A stretch of DNA of 64,000 bases from Osmia lignaria lignaria. Its lineage: Eukaryota > Arthropoda > Insecta > Hymenoptera > Megachilidae. The DNA lies in contig NW_027478171.1 in the NCBI RefSeq assembly GCF_051020975.1, positions 4,030,001-4,094,000 on the forward strand. Direction: 5' to 3'. This document shows, one piece after another, positions 1-10,462 of this stretch. How positions within the stretch are numbered: position 1 is the first letter of the stretch; each line of letters begins with the position of its first letter. Made by a program: the position numbers and the translations under genes. Under the pieces are notes generated by a model that ran no database searches, was not told the origin of the DNA, and saw only the letters and a list, made by a program, of their open reading frames with translations.

Positions 1-158
1 ATGTTGGTGCGGCTTCGGAACTTTTAAATATCTTGATATATCTCGAGAACTACGCATCTGATCAAAAAATATCATAGAAGATAAAAAGTAGGAAACTTAA
101 TTCTCTACAAAAAAGGTCTCTTAACATTTTGCCATAGCTCGCTTCGTTTCCGAGATAT
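1..158. repeat. Partial monomer at the left window edge
   Basis: The window opens inside a monomer, at unit position +165 (ATGTTGGTGCGG). The array therefore extends left of the window. The tail of this copy has the variant AGAAGATAAAAAG, which is otherwise seen mainly in the right half (for example near 44510 and 48055). Confidence 0.9.
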
Positions 159-795
159 TTGCAGATATATCTCAAGGGAAGGGGCCTGACGGACATATTT
201 CGAGATATTTCTTCTTCTTGTAGTTCTTCTTCTGCACAGCTAAACTGGAAGTGGCATTTCCAGCTCGCAATAGTGCAGAGTTATCTCAAAGAAAGGGGCC
301 ACGGTGTTTCTGTATCTCTATTATGTTGGTGCGGCTTCGGAACTTTTAAATATCTTGATATATCTCGAGAACTACGCATCTGATCAAAGAATATCATAGA
401 ACATAAAAAGTAGGAAACTTAATTCTCTACAAAAAAGGTCTCTTAACATTTTGCCATACCTCGCTTCGTTTCCGAGATATTTGCAGATTTATCTCAAGGG
501 AAGGGGCCTGACGGACATATTTCGAGATATTTCTTCTTCTTGTTGTTCTTCTTCCGCACAGCTAAGCTGGAAGTGGCATTTGCAGCTCGCAATAGTGCAG
601 AGTTATCTCAAAGAAAGGGGCCACGGAGTTTCTGTATCTCTATTATGTTGGTGCGGCTTCGGAACTTTTAAATATCTTGATATATCTCGAGAACTACGCA
701 TCTGATCAAAAAATATCATAGAACATAAAAAGTAGGAAACTTAATTCTCTACAAAAAAGGTCTCTTAACATTTTGCCATAGCTCGCTTCGTTTCC

Positions 796-817
796 GAGAT
801 ATTTGCAGATATATCTC
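796..817. repeat. Short inverted repeat across the unit boundary
   Basis: GAGATA (796-801) and TATCTC (812-817) form a perfect 6-bp inverted repeat with a 10-nt loop. It recurs at each unit boundary, except in units whose head reads TTCAGCTC instead of TTATCTC. It is part of a wider enrichment of this hexamer in the monomer. Confidence 0.7.
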
Positions 818-830
818 AAGGGAAGGGGCC
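804..830. repeat. Internal subrepeat A of the monomer
   Basis: This 27-nt segment matches the one at 918-944 in 24 of 27 positions, 114 bp further on. The core is TATCTCAAGGGAAGGGGCC here and TATCTCAAAGAAAGGGGCC there. Similarity continues patchily on both sides (AGCTCGC upstream at offset 116, ACGG downstream at offset 112). The monomer therefore seems to contain an old internal duplication. The pair recurs in almost every unit. Confidence 0.85.
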
Positions 831-853
831 TGACGGACATATTTCGAGATATT

Positions 854-877
854 TCTTCTTCTTGTTGTTCTTCTTCT
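854..877. repeat. 24-nt mirror-symmetric pyrimidine-rich tract
   Basis: The left half TCTTCTTCTTGT is followed by its exact mirror image, centred between 865 and 866. The strand is all pyrimidine except for two symmetric G residues, and reads as a short CTT/GTT triplet tract. Mirror-symmetric purine/pyrimidine tracts can form intramolecular triplexes, but the two interruptions would weaken one. The tract recurs at +52 to +75 in nearly every monomer. Single-base exceptions include TCTAGTTG, TCTCCTTG and TTGCTC variants. Confidence 0.8.
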
Positions 878-917
878 GCACAGCTAAGCTGGAAGTGGCA
901 TTTGCAGCTCGCAATAG

Positions 918-944
918 TGCAGAGTTATCTCAAAGAAAGGGGCC
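918..944. repeat. Internal subrepeat B of the monomer
   Basis: This is the second copy of the 27-nt internal repeat, three substitutions away from subrepeat A. It is followed by ACGGTGTTTCTG, which aligns loosely with the sequence after copy A. The relation is also visible in one translated frame, where ISQGKGP and LSQRKGP recur. Some units carry the variant GAGCTATCTC or GAGTGATCTC at its start. Confidence 0.85.
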
Positions 945-1029
945 ACGGTGTTTCTGTATCTCTATTATGTTGGTGCGGCTTCGGAACTTTTAAATATCTT
1001 GATATATCTCGAGAACTACGCATCTGATC

Positions 1030-1080
1030 AAAAAATATCATAGAACATAAAAAGTAGGAAACTTAATTCTCTACAAAAAA
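1030..1080. repeat. A-tract-rich tail of the monomer
   Basis: A-tracts begin at 1030 (six A), 1049 (five), 1059 (three) and 1075 (six), so spacings are about 19, 10 and 16 bp. This could give mild intrinsic curvature, a property often noted for satellites. The spacing is only roughly helical, so this is a weak inference. Confidence 0.4.
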
Positions 1081-1446
1081 GGTCTCTTAACATTTTGCCA
1101 TAGCTCGCTTCGTTTCCGAGATATTTGCTGATTTATCTCAAGGGAAGGGGCCTGACGGACATATTTCGAGATATTTCTTCTTCTTGTTGTTCTTCTTCTG
1201 CACAGCTAAGCCGGAAGTGGCATTTACAGCTCGCAATAGTGCAGAGTTATCTCAAAGAAAGGGGCCACGGTGTTTCTGTATCTCTATTATGTTGGTGCGG
1301 CTTCGGAACTTTTAAATATCTTGATATATCTCGAGAACTACGCATCTGATCAAAAAATATCATAGAACATAAGAAGTAGGAAACTTAATTCTCTACAAAA
1401 AAGGTCTCTTAACATTTTGCCATAGCTCGCTTCGTTTCCGAGATAT

Positions 1447-3915
1447 TTGCAGATTTATCTCAAGGGAAGGGGCCTGACGGACATATTTCGAGATATTTCT
1501 TCTTCTTGTTGTTCTTCTTCTGCACAGCTAAGCCGGAAGTGGCATTTACAGCTCGCAGTAGTGCAGAGTTATCTCAAAGAAAGGGGCCACGGTGTTTCTG
1601 TATCTCTATTATGTTGGTGCGGCTTCGGAACTTTTAAATATCTTGATATATCTCGAGAACTACGCATCTGATCAAAAAATATCATAGAACATAAAAAGTA
1701 GGAAACTTAATTCTCTACAAAAAAGGTCTCTTAACGTTTTGCCATAGCTCGCTTCGTTTCCGAGATATTTGCAGATATATCTCAAGGGAAGGGGCCTGAC
1801 GGACATATTTCGAGATATTTCTTCTTCTTGTTGTTCTTCTTCTGCACAGCTAAACTGGAAGTGGCATTTCCAGCTCGCAATAGTGCAGAGTTATCTCAAA
1901 GAAAGGGGCCACGGTGTTTCTGTATCTCTATTATGTTGGTGCGGCTCCGGAACTTTTAAATATCTTGATATATCTCGAGAACTACGCATCTGATCAAAGA
2001 ATATCATAGAACATAAAAAGTAGGAAACTTAATTCTCTACAAAAAAGGTCTCTTAACATTTTGCCATACCTCGCTTCGTTTCCGAGATATTTGCAGATTT
2101 ATCTCAAGGGAAGGGGCCTGACGGACATATTTCGAGATATTTCTTCTTCTTGTTGTTCTTCTTCTGCACAGCTAAACTGGAAGTGGCATTTCCAGCTCGC
2201 AATAGTGCAGAGTTATCTCAATGAAAGGGGCCACGGTGTTTCTGAATCTCTATTATGTTGGTGCGGCTTCGGAACTTTTAAATATCTCGATATATCTCGA
2301 GAACTACGCATCTGATCAAAAAATATCATAGAACATAAAAAGTAGGAAACTTAATTCTCTACAAAAAAGGTCTCTTAACATTTTGCCATAGCTCGCTTCG
2401 CTTTCGAGATATTTGCAGATTCAGCTCAAAGGAACGGGCCTGACGGACATATTTCGAGATATTTCTTCTTCTTGTTGTTCTTCTTCTGCACAGCTAAACT
2501 GGAAGTGGCATTTCCAGCTCGCAATAGTGCAGAGTTATCTCAAAGAAAGGGGCCACGGTGTTTCTGTATCTCTATTATGTTGGTGCGGCTTCGGAACTTT
2601 TAAATATCTTGATATATCTCGAGAACTACGCATCTGATCAAAGAATATCATAGAACATAAAAAGTAGGAAACTTAATTCTCTACAAAAAAGGTCTCTTAA
2701 CATTTTGCCATAGCTCGCTTCGTTTCCGAGATATTTGCAGATTTATCTCAAGGGAAGGGGCCTGACGGACATATTTCGAGATATTTCTTCTTCTTGTTGT
2801 TCTTCTTCTGCACAGCTAAGCTGGAAGTGGCATTTGCAGCTCGCAATAGTGCAGAGTTATCTCAAAGAAAGGGGCCACGGTGTTTCTGTATCTCTATTAT
2901 GTTGGTGCGGCTTCGGAACTTTTAAATATCTTGATATATCTCCAGAACTACGCATCTGATCAAAAAATATCATAGAACATAAAAAGTAGGAAACTTAATT
3001 CTCTACAAAAAAGGTCTCCTAACATTTTGCCATAGCTCGCTTCGTTTCCGAGATATTTGCAGATTTATCTCAAGGGAAGGGGCCTGACGGACATATTTCG
3101 AGATATTTCTTCTTCTTGTTGTTCTTCTTCTGCACAGCTAAGCTGGAAGTGGCATTTGCGGCTCGCATTAGTGCAGAGTTATCTCAATGAAAGGGGCCAC
3201 GGTGTTCCTGTATCTCTATTATGTTGGTGCGGCTTCGGAACTTTTAAATATCTTGATACATCTCGAGAACTACGCATCTGATCAAAAAATATCATAGAAC
3301 ATAAAAAGTAGGAAACTTAATTCTCTACAAAAAAGGTCTCTTAACATTTTGCCATAGCTCGCTTCGTTTCCGAGATATTTGCAGATTTATCTCAAGGGAA
3401 GGGGCCTGACGGACATATTTCGTGATATTTCTTCTTCTTGTTGTTCTTCTTCTGCACAGCTAAACTGGAAGTGGCATTTCCAGCTCGCAATAGTGCAGAG
3501 CTATCTCAAAGAAAGGGGCCACGGTGTTTCTGAATCTCTATTATGTTGGTGCGGCTTCGGAACTTTTAAATATCTCGATATATCGCGAAAACTACGCGTC
3601 TGATCAAAAAATATCATAGAACATAAATTGTAGGAAACATAATTCTCTACAAAAAACGTCTCTTAACATCTTGCCATAGCTCGCTTCGTTTCCGAGATAT
3701 TTGCAGATTTATCTCAAGGGAAGGGGCCTGACGGACATATTTCGAGATATTTCTTCTTCTTGTTGTTCTTCTTCTGCACAGCTAAGCCGGAAGTGGCATT
3801 TACAGCTCGCAATAGTGCAGAGTTATCTCAAAGAAAGGGGCCACGGTGTTTCTGTATCTCTATTATGTTGGTGCGGCTTCGGAACTTTTAAATATCTTGA
3901 TATATCTCGAGAACT
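1447..3915. repeat. Higher-order repeat, 11-monomer spacing, copy 1
   Basis: This segment of nearly 8 monomers recurs at 4989-7457, exactly 3542 bp (11 x 322) later. Shared diagnostic variants include GCAGTAGTGCAG and TTAACGTTTTGCC near the start, a TTCAGCTCAAAGGAAC head at 2413, TATCTCCAGAAC near 2940, TGATACATCTCG near 3256 and TTTCGTGATATT near 3420. The copy ends near 3915, where CGTGTC here is replaced by CGCATC in the partner. Confidence 0.9.
2413..2734. repeat. Reference monomer, TTCAGCTC-head subfamily
   Basis: The head reads TTCAGCTCAAAGGAACGGGC instead of TTATCTCAAGGGAAGGGGCC, changing five positions of subrepeat A and losing one TATCTC hexamer. The subfamily recurs, for example, at 5955, 21089, 22377, 26241, 27529, 28817, 30105, 31715, 36867, 39443, 42019, 50068, 51356, 54254, 56186, 59406, 60691, 62623 and 63633. 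Most of these follow a type-2 tail, so the haplotype crosses the unit boundary. Several right-half members read AACTGGCC. Confidence 0.8.
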
Positions 3916-4988
3916 ACGTGTCTGATCAAAAAATATCATAGAACATAAAAAGTAGGAAACTTAATTCTCTACAAAAAAGGTCTCTTAACATTTTGCCATA
4001 GCTCGCTTCGTTTCCGAGATATTTGCAGATATATCTCAAGGGAAGGGGCCTGACGGACATATTTCGAGATATTTCTTCTTCTTGTTGTTCTTCTTCTGCA
4101 CAGCTAAGCTGGAAGTGGCATTTGCAGCTCGCAATAGTGCAGAGTTATCTCAAAGAAAGGGGCCACGGTGTTTCTGTATCTCTATTATGTTGGTGCGGCT
4201 TCGGAACTTTTAAATATCTTGATATATCTCGAGAACTACGCATCTGATCAAAAAATATCATAGAACATAAAAAGTAGGAAACTTAATTCTCTACAAAAAA
4301 GGTCTCTTAACATTTTGCCATAGCTCGCTTCGTTTCCGAGATATTTGCAGATATATCTCAAGGGAAGGGGCCTGACGGACATATTTCGAGATATGTCTTC
4401 TTCTTGTTGTTCTTCTTCTGCACAGCTAAACTGGAAGTGGCATTTCCAGCTCGCAATAGTGCAGAGTTATCTCAAAGAAAGGGGCCACGGTGTTTCTGTA
4501 TCTCTAATATGTTGGTACGGCTTCGGAACTTTTAAATATCTTGATATATCTCGAGAACTACGCATCTGATCAAAAAATATCATAAAACATAAAAAGTAGG
4601 AAACTTAATTCTCTACAAAAAAGGTGTCTTAACATTTTGCCATAGCTCGCTTCGTTTCCGAGATATTTGCAGATTTATCTCAAGGGAAGGGGCCTGACGG
4701 ACATATTTCGAGATATTTCTTCTTCTTGTTGTTCTTCTTCTGCACAGCTAAGCTGGAAGTGGCATTTGTGGCTCGCATTAGTGCAGAGTTATCTCAAAGA
4801 AAGGGGCCACGGTGTTTCTGTATCTCTATTATGTTGGTGCGGCTTCGGAACTTTTAAATATCTTGATATATCTCGAGAACTACGCATCTGCTCAAAAAAT
4901 ATCATAGAACATAAAAAGTAGGAAACTTAATTCTCTACAAAAAAGGTCTCTTAACATTTTGCCATAGCTCGCTTCGTTTCCGAGATAT

Positions 4989-7457
4989 TTGCAGATTTAT
5001 CTCAAGGGAAGGGGCCTGACGGACATATTTCGAGATATTTCTTCTTCTTGTTGTTCTTCTTCTGCACAGCTAAGCCGGAAGTGGCATTTACAGCTCGCAG
5101 TAGTGCAGAGTTATCTCAAAGAAAGGGGCCACGGTGTTTCTGTATCTCTATTATGTTGGTGCGGCTTCGGAACTTTTAAATATCTTGATATATCTCGAGA
5201 ACTACGCATCTGATCAAAAAATATCATAGAACATAAAAAGTAGGAAACTTAATTCTCTACAAAAAAGGTCTCTTAACGTTTTGCCATAGCTCGCTTCGTT
5301 TCCGAGATATTTGCAGATATATCTCAAGGGAAGGGGCCTGACGGACATATTTCGAGATATTTCTTCTTCTTGTTGTTCTTCTTCTGCACAGCTAAACTGG
5401 AAGTGGCATTTCCAGCTCGCAATAGTGCAGAGTTATCTCAAAGAAAGGGGCCACGGTGTTTCTGTATCTCTATTATGTTGGTGCGGCTTCGGAACTTTTA
5501 AATATCTTGATATATCTCGAGAACTACGCATCTGATCAAAGAATATCATAGAACATAAAAAGTAGGAAACTTAATTCTCTACAAAAAAGGTCTCTTAACA
5601 TTTTGCCATACCTCGCTTCGTTTCCGAGATATTTGCAGATTTATCTCAAGGGAAGGGGCCTGACGGACATATTTCGAGATATTTCTTCTTCTTGTTGTTC
5701 TTCTTCTGCACAGCTAAACTGGAAGTGGCATTTCCAGCTCGCAATAGTGCAGAGTTATCTCAATGAAAGGGGCCACGGTGTTTCTGAATCTCTATTATGT
5801 TGGTGCGGCTTCGGAACTTTTAAATATCTCGATATATCTCGAGAACTACGCATCTGATCAAAAAATATCATAGAACATAAAAAGTAGGAAACTTAATTCT
5901 CTACAAAAAAGGTCTCTTAACATTTTGCCATAGCTCGCTTCGCTTTCGAGATATTTGCAGATTCAGCTCAAAGGAACGGGCCTGACGGACATATTTCGAG
6001 ATATTTCTTCTTCTTGTTGTTCTTCTTCTGCACAGCTAAACTGGAAGTGGCATTTCCAGCTCGCAATAGTGCAGAGTTATCTCAAAGAAAGGGGCCACGG
6101 TGTTTCTGTATCTCTATTATGTTGGTGCGGCTTCGGAACTTTTAAATATCTTGATATATCTCGAGAACTACGCATCTGATCAAAGAATATCATAGAACAT
6201 AAAAAGTAGGAAACTTAATTCTCTACCAAAAAGGTCTCTTAACATTTTGCCATAGCTCGCTTCGTTTCCGAGATATTTGCAGATTTATCTCAAGGGAAGG
6301 GGCCTGACGGACATATTTCGAGATATTTCTTCTTCTTGTTGTTCTTCTTCTGCACAGCTAAGCTGGAAGTGGCATTTGCAGCTCGCAATAGTGCAGAGTT
6401 ATCTCAAAGAAAGGGGCCACGGTGTTTCTGTATCTCTATTATGTTCGTGCGGCTTCGGAACTTTTAAATATCTTGATATATCTCCAGAACTACGCATCTG
6501 ATCAAAAAATATCATAGAACATAAAAAGTAGGAAACTTAATTCTCTACAAAAAAGGTCTCCTAACATTTTGCCATAGCTCGCTTCGTTTCCGAGATATTT
6601 GCAGATTTATCTCAAGGGAAGGGGCCTGACGGACATATTTCGAGATATTTCTTCTTCTTGTTGTTCTTCTTCTGCACAGCTAAGCTGGAAGTGGCATTTG
6701 CGGCTCGCATTAGTGCAGAGTTATCTCAATGAAAGGGGCCACGGTGTTCCTGTATCTCTATTATGTTGGTGCGGCTTCGGAACTTTTAAATATCTTGATA
6801 CATCTCGAGAACTACGCATCTGATCAAAAAATATCATAGAACATAAAAAGTAGGAAACTTAATTCTCTACAAAAAAGGTCTCTTAACATTTTGCCATAGC
6901 TCGCTTCGTTTCCGAGATATTTGCAGATTTATCTCAAGGGAAGGGGCCTGACGGACATATTTCGTGATATTTCTTCTTCTTGTTGTTCTTCTTCTGCACA
7001 GCTAAACTGGAAGTGGCATTTCCAGCTCGCAATAGTGCAGAGCTATCTCAAAGAAAGGGGCCACGGTGTTTCTGAATCTCTATTATGTTGGTGCGGCTTC
7101 GGAACTTTTAAATATCTCGATATATCGCGAAAACTACGCGTCTGATCAAAAAATATCATAGAACATAAATTGTAGGAAACATAATTCTCTACAAAAAACG
7201 TCTCTTAACATCTTGCCATAGCTCGCTTCGTTTCCGAGATATTTGCAGATTTATCTCAAGGGAAGGGGCCTGACGGACATATTTCGAGATATTTCTTCTT
7301 CTTGTTGTTCTTCTTCTGCACAGCTAAGCCGGAAGTGGCATTTACAGCTCGCAATAGTGCAGAGTTATCTCAAAGAAAGGGGCCACGGTGTTTCTGTATC
7401 TCTATTATGTTGGTGCGGCTTCGGAACTTTTAAATATCTTGATATATCTCGAGAACT
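4989..7457. repeat. Higher-order repeat, 11-monomer spacing, copy 2
   Basis: This is the partner of 1447-3915. The only differences I noticed are T at 5489 (C at 1947), C at 6227 (A at 2685), C at 6446 (G at 2904), and the divergence at the right edge. Near identity over about 2.5 kb points to recent amplification. Three monomers (about 4023-4988) separate the two copies. Confidence 0.9.
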
Positions 7458-9255
7458 ACGCATCTGATCAAAAAATATCATAGAACATAAAAAGTAGGAA
7501 ACTTAATTCTCTACAAAAAAGGTCTCTTAACATTTTGCCATAGCTCGCTTCGTTTCCGAGATATTTGCAGATATATCTCAAGGGAAGGGGCCTGACGGAC
7601 ATATTTCGAGATATTTCTTCTTCTTGTTGTTCTTCTTCTGCACAGCTAAACTGGAAGTGGCATTTCCAGCTCGCAATAGTGCAGAGTTATCTCAAAGAAA
7701 GGGGCCACGGTGTTTCTGTATCTCTATTATGTTGGTGCGGCTTCGGAACTTTTAAATATCTTGATATATCTCGAGAACTACGCATCTGATCAAAAAATAT
7801 CATAGAACATAAAAAGTAGGAAACTTAATTCTCTACAAAAAAGGTCTCTTAACATTTTGCCATAGCTCGCTTCGTTTCCGAGATATTTGCAGATTTATCT
7901 CAAGGGAAGGGGCCTGACGGACATATTTCGAGATATTTCTTCTTCTTGTTGCTCTTCTTCTGCACAGCTAAGCTGGAAGTGGCATTTGCGGCTCGCATTA
8001 GTGCAGAGTTATCTCAAAGAAAGGGGCCACGGTGTTTCTGTATCTCTATTATGTTGGTGCGGCTTCGGAACTTTTAAATATCTTGATATATCTCGAGAAC
8101 TACGTGTCTGATCAAAAAATATCATAGAACATAAAAAGTAGGAAACTTAATTCTCTACAAAAAAGGTCTCTTAACATTTTGCCATAGCTCGCTTCGTTTC
8201 CGAGATATTTGCAGATATATCTCAAGGGAAGGGGCCTGACGGACATATTTCGAGATATTTCTTCTTCTTGTTGTTCTTCTTCTGCACAGCTAAACTGGAA
8301 GTGGCATTTCCAGCTCGCAATAGTGCAGAGTTATCTCAAAGAAAGGGGCCACGGTGTTTCTGTATCTCTATTATGTTGGTGCGGCTTCGGAACTTTTAAA
8401 TATCTTGATATATCTCGAGAACTACGCATCTGATCAAAAAATATCATAGAACATAAAAAGTAGGAAACTTAATTCTCTACAAAAAAGGTCTCTTAACATT
8501 TTGCCATAGCTCGCTTCGTTTCCGAGATATTTGCAGATATATCTCAAGGGAAGGGGCCTGACGGACATATTTCGAGATATTTCTTCTTCTTGTTGTTCTT
8601 CTTCTGCACAGCTAAACTGGAAGTGGCATTTCCAGCTCGCAATAGTGCAGAGTTATCTCAAAGAAAGGGGCCACGGTGTTTCTGTATCTCTATTATGTTG
8701 GTGCGGCTTCGGAACTTTTAAATATCTTGATATATCTCGAGAACTACGCATCTGATCAAAAAATATCATAGAACATAAAAAGTAGGAAACTTAATTCTCT
8801 ACAAAAAAGGTCTCTTAACATTTTGCCATAGCTCGCTTCGTTTCCGAGATATTTGCAGATTTATCTCAAGGGAAGGGGCCTGACGGACATATTTCGAGAT
8901 ATTTCTTCTTCTTGTTGCTCTTCTTCTGCACAGCTAAGCTGGAAGTGGCATTTGCGGCTCGCATTAGTGCAGAGTTATCTCAAAGAAAGGGGCCACGGTG
9001 TTTCTGTATCTCTATTATGTTGGTGCGGCTTCGGAACTTTTAAATATCTTGATATATCTCGAGAACTACGTGTCTGATCAAAAAATATCATAGAACATAA
9101 AAAGTAGGAAACTTAATTCTCTACAAAAAAGGTCTCTTAACATTTTGCCATAGCTCGCTTCGTTTCCGAGATATTTGCAGATATATCTCAAGGGAAGGGG
9201 CCTGACGGACATATTTCGAGATATTTCTTCTTCTTGTTGTTCTTCTTCTGCACAG
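7430..9255. repeat. Three-monomer local repeat
   Basis: The monomers at 7565 and 7887 recur as 8531 and 8853, 966 bp (3 x 322) later. The 7887/8853 pair shares TTGTTGCTCTTC, CATTTGCGGCTCGCATTA and an end reading CGTGTCTG. The third positions (8209 and 9175) share the head ATATATCTC but differ in the middle, so the period decays there. Confidence 0.75.
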
Positions 9256-10462
9256 CTAAGCTGGAAGTGGCATTTGCAGCTCGCAATAGTGCAGAGTTAT
9301 CTCAAAGAAAGGGGCCACGGTGTTTCTGTATCTCTATTATGTTGGTGCGGCTTCGGAACTTTTAAATATCTTGATATATCTCGAGAACTACGCATCTGAT
9401 CAAAAAATATCATAGAACATAAAAAGTAGGAAACTTAATTCTCTACAAAAAAGGTCTCTTAACATTTTGCCATAGCTCGCTTCGTTTCCGAGATATTTGC
9501 TGATTTATCTCAAGGGAAGGGGCCTGACGGACATATTTCGAGATATTTCTTCTTCTTGTTGTTCTTCTTCTGCACAGCTAAGCCGGAAGTGGCATTTACA
9601 GCTCGCAATAGTGCAGAGTTATCTCAAAGAAAGGGGCCACGGTGTTTCTGTATCTCTATTATGTTGGTGCGGCTTCGGAACTTTTAAATATCTTGATATA
9701 TCTCGAGAACTACGCATCTGATCAAAAAATATCATAGAACATAAGAAGTAGGAAACTTAATTCTCTACAAAAAAGGTCTCTTAACATTTTGCCATAGCTC
9801 GCTTCGTTTCCGAGATATTTGCAGATATATCTCAAGGGAAGGGGCCTAACGGACATATTTCGAGATATGTCTTCTTCTTGTTGTTCTTCTTCTGCACAGC
9901 TAAACTGGAAGTGGCATTTCCAGCTCGCAATAGTGCAGAGTTATCTCAAAGAAAGGGGCCACGGTGTTTCTGTATCTCTAATATGTTGGTGCGGCTTCGG
10001 AACTTTTAAATATCTTGATATATCTCGAGAACTACGCATCTGATCAAAAAATATCATAAAACATAAAAAGTAGGAAACTTAATTCTCTACAAAAAAGGTG
10101 TGTTAACATTTTGCCATAGCTCGCTTCGTTTCCGAGATATTTGCAGATTTATCTCAAGGGAAGGGGCCTGACGGACATATTTCGAGATATTTCTTCTTCT
10201 TGTTGTTCTTCTTCTGCACAGCTAAGCTGGAAGTGGCATTTGCGGCTCGCATTAGTGCAGAGTTATCTCAAAGAAAGGGGCCACGGTGTTTCTGTATCTC
10301 TATTATGTTGGTGCGGCTTCGGAACTTTTAAATATCTTGATATATCTCGAGAACTACGTGTCTGATCAAAAAATATCATAGAACATAAAAAGTAGGAAAC
10401 TTAATTCTCTACAAAAAAGGTCTCTTAACATTTTGCCATAGCTCGCTTCGTTTCCGAGATAT
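9175..10462. repeat. Mosaic block joining copies of two distant segments
   Basis: Monomers 9175 and 9497 match 803 and 1125 (offset 26 monomers), sharing TTTGCTGATT and ATAAGAAGTAGG. The next two, 9819 and 10141, match 4345 and 4667 (offset 17 monomers), sharing GATATGTCTTC, TCTAATATG, CATAAAACAT and the rare AAGGTGT spacer. Pieces lying about 2.9 kb apart on the left are adjacent here, so a deletion or exchange joined them. Confidence 0.75.

Larger units (their letters stand above)
803..1027 (+). other. Recurring 74-codon open frame of the satellite, not called as a gene
   Basis: Almost every monomer has this frame open from TTG at +1 to TGA at +223, reading MQIYLKGRGLTDIF near the start and KYLDISRELRI at the end. 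It begins with TTG rather than ATG. It is not in phase from unit to unit, because 322 is not divisible by 3. Units are copies of one ancestor, so openness is inherited and not independent evidence of selection. Of the 198 complete units, 22 carry in-frame stops and one (63633) a frameshift, and many others carry amino-acid changes (S/N/T, W/R, L/F). No known domain is recognisable. In units reading CCATACCTC instead of CCATAGCTC an upstream TAG is lost and the frame gains ten codons. I treat it as non-coding. Confidence 0.75.
803..1124. repeat. Reference monomer, type-1 tail
   Basis: This is a typical unit used here for coordinates, with +1 at TTGCAG. By hand count it has 126 G+C of 322 (39%) and about 11 CpG. 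Its parts in order are: subrepeat A (+2 to +28), a pyrimidine-rich mirror tract (+52 to +75), subrepeat B (+116 to +142), a palindrome-rich stretch with CTCGAG (+206) and TGATCA (+223), an A-tract-rich tail, and a GCTCGCTTCGTTTCCGAGATA closing segment. The type-1 tail is defined by CTTGATATATCTCGAGAAC, CGCATC, AAAAAGTAGG and AAACTTAATT. It is the commonest form in the left half of the window. Confidence 0.95.

Noticed and set aside
780..805. CENP-B-box-like CTTCGTTTCCGAGATAT at each unit boundary
   Set aside because: The first seven bases resemble the box, but the essential A and CGGG of the consensus NTTCGNNNNANNCGGGN are absent. The TTCGAGATATTTCTT site fails in the same way.
976..1020. RNA polymerase III B box in GGTGCGGCTTCGGAAC
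   Set aside because: It is shifted by one base against GGTTCGANNCC and there is no A box upstream or tRNA-like fold.
1004..1020. Heat-shock element in ATCTCGAGAAC
   Set aside because: Only one near-match to TTCNNGAA (CTCGAGAA) and no run of three alternating pentamers. TTCGGAA has the wrong spacing.
1060..1100. Terminator-like A-run CTACAAAAAAGG
   Set aside because: No GC-rich stem precedes it, and it repeats with every satellite unit. It is better explained as an A-tract.
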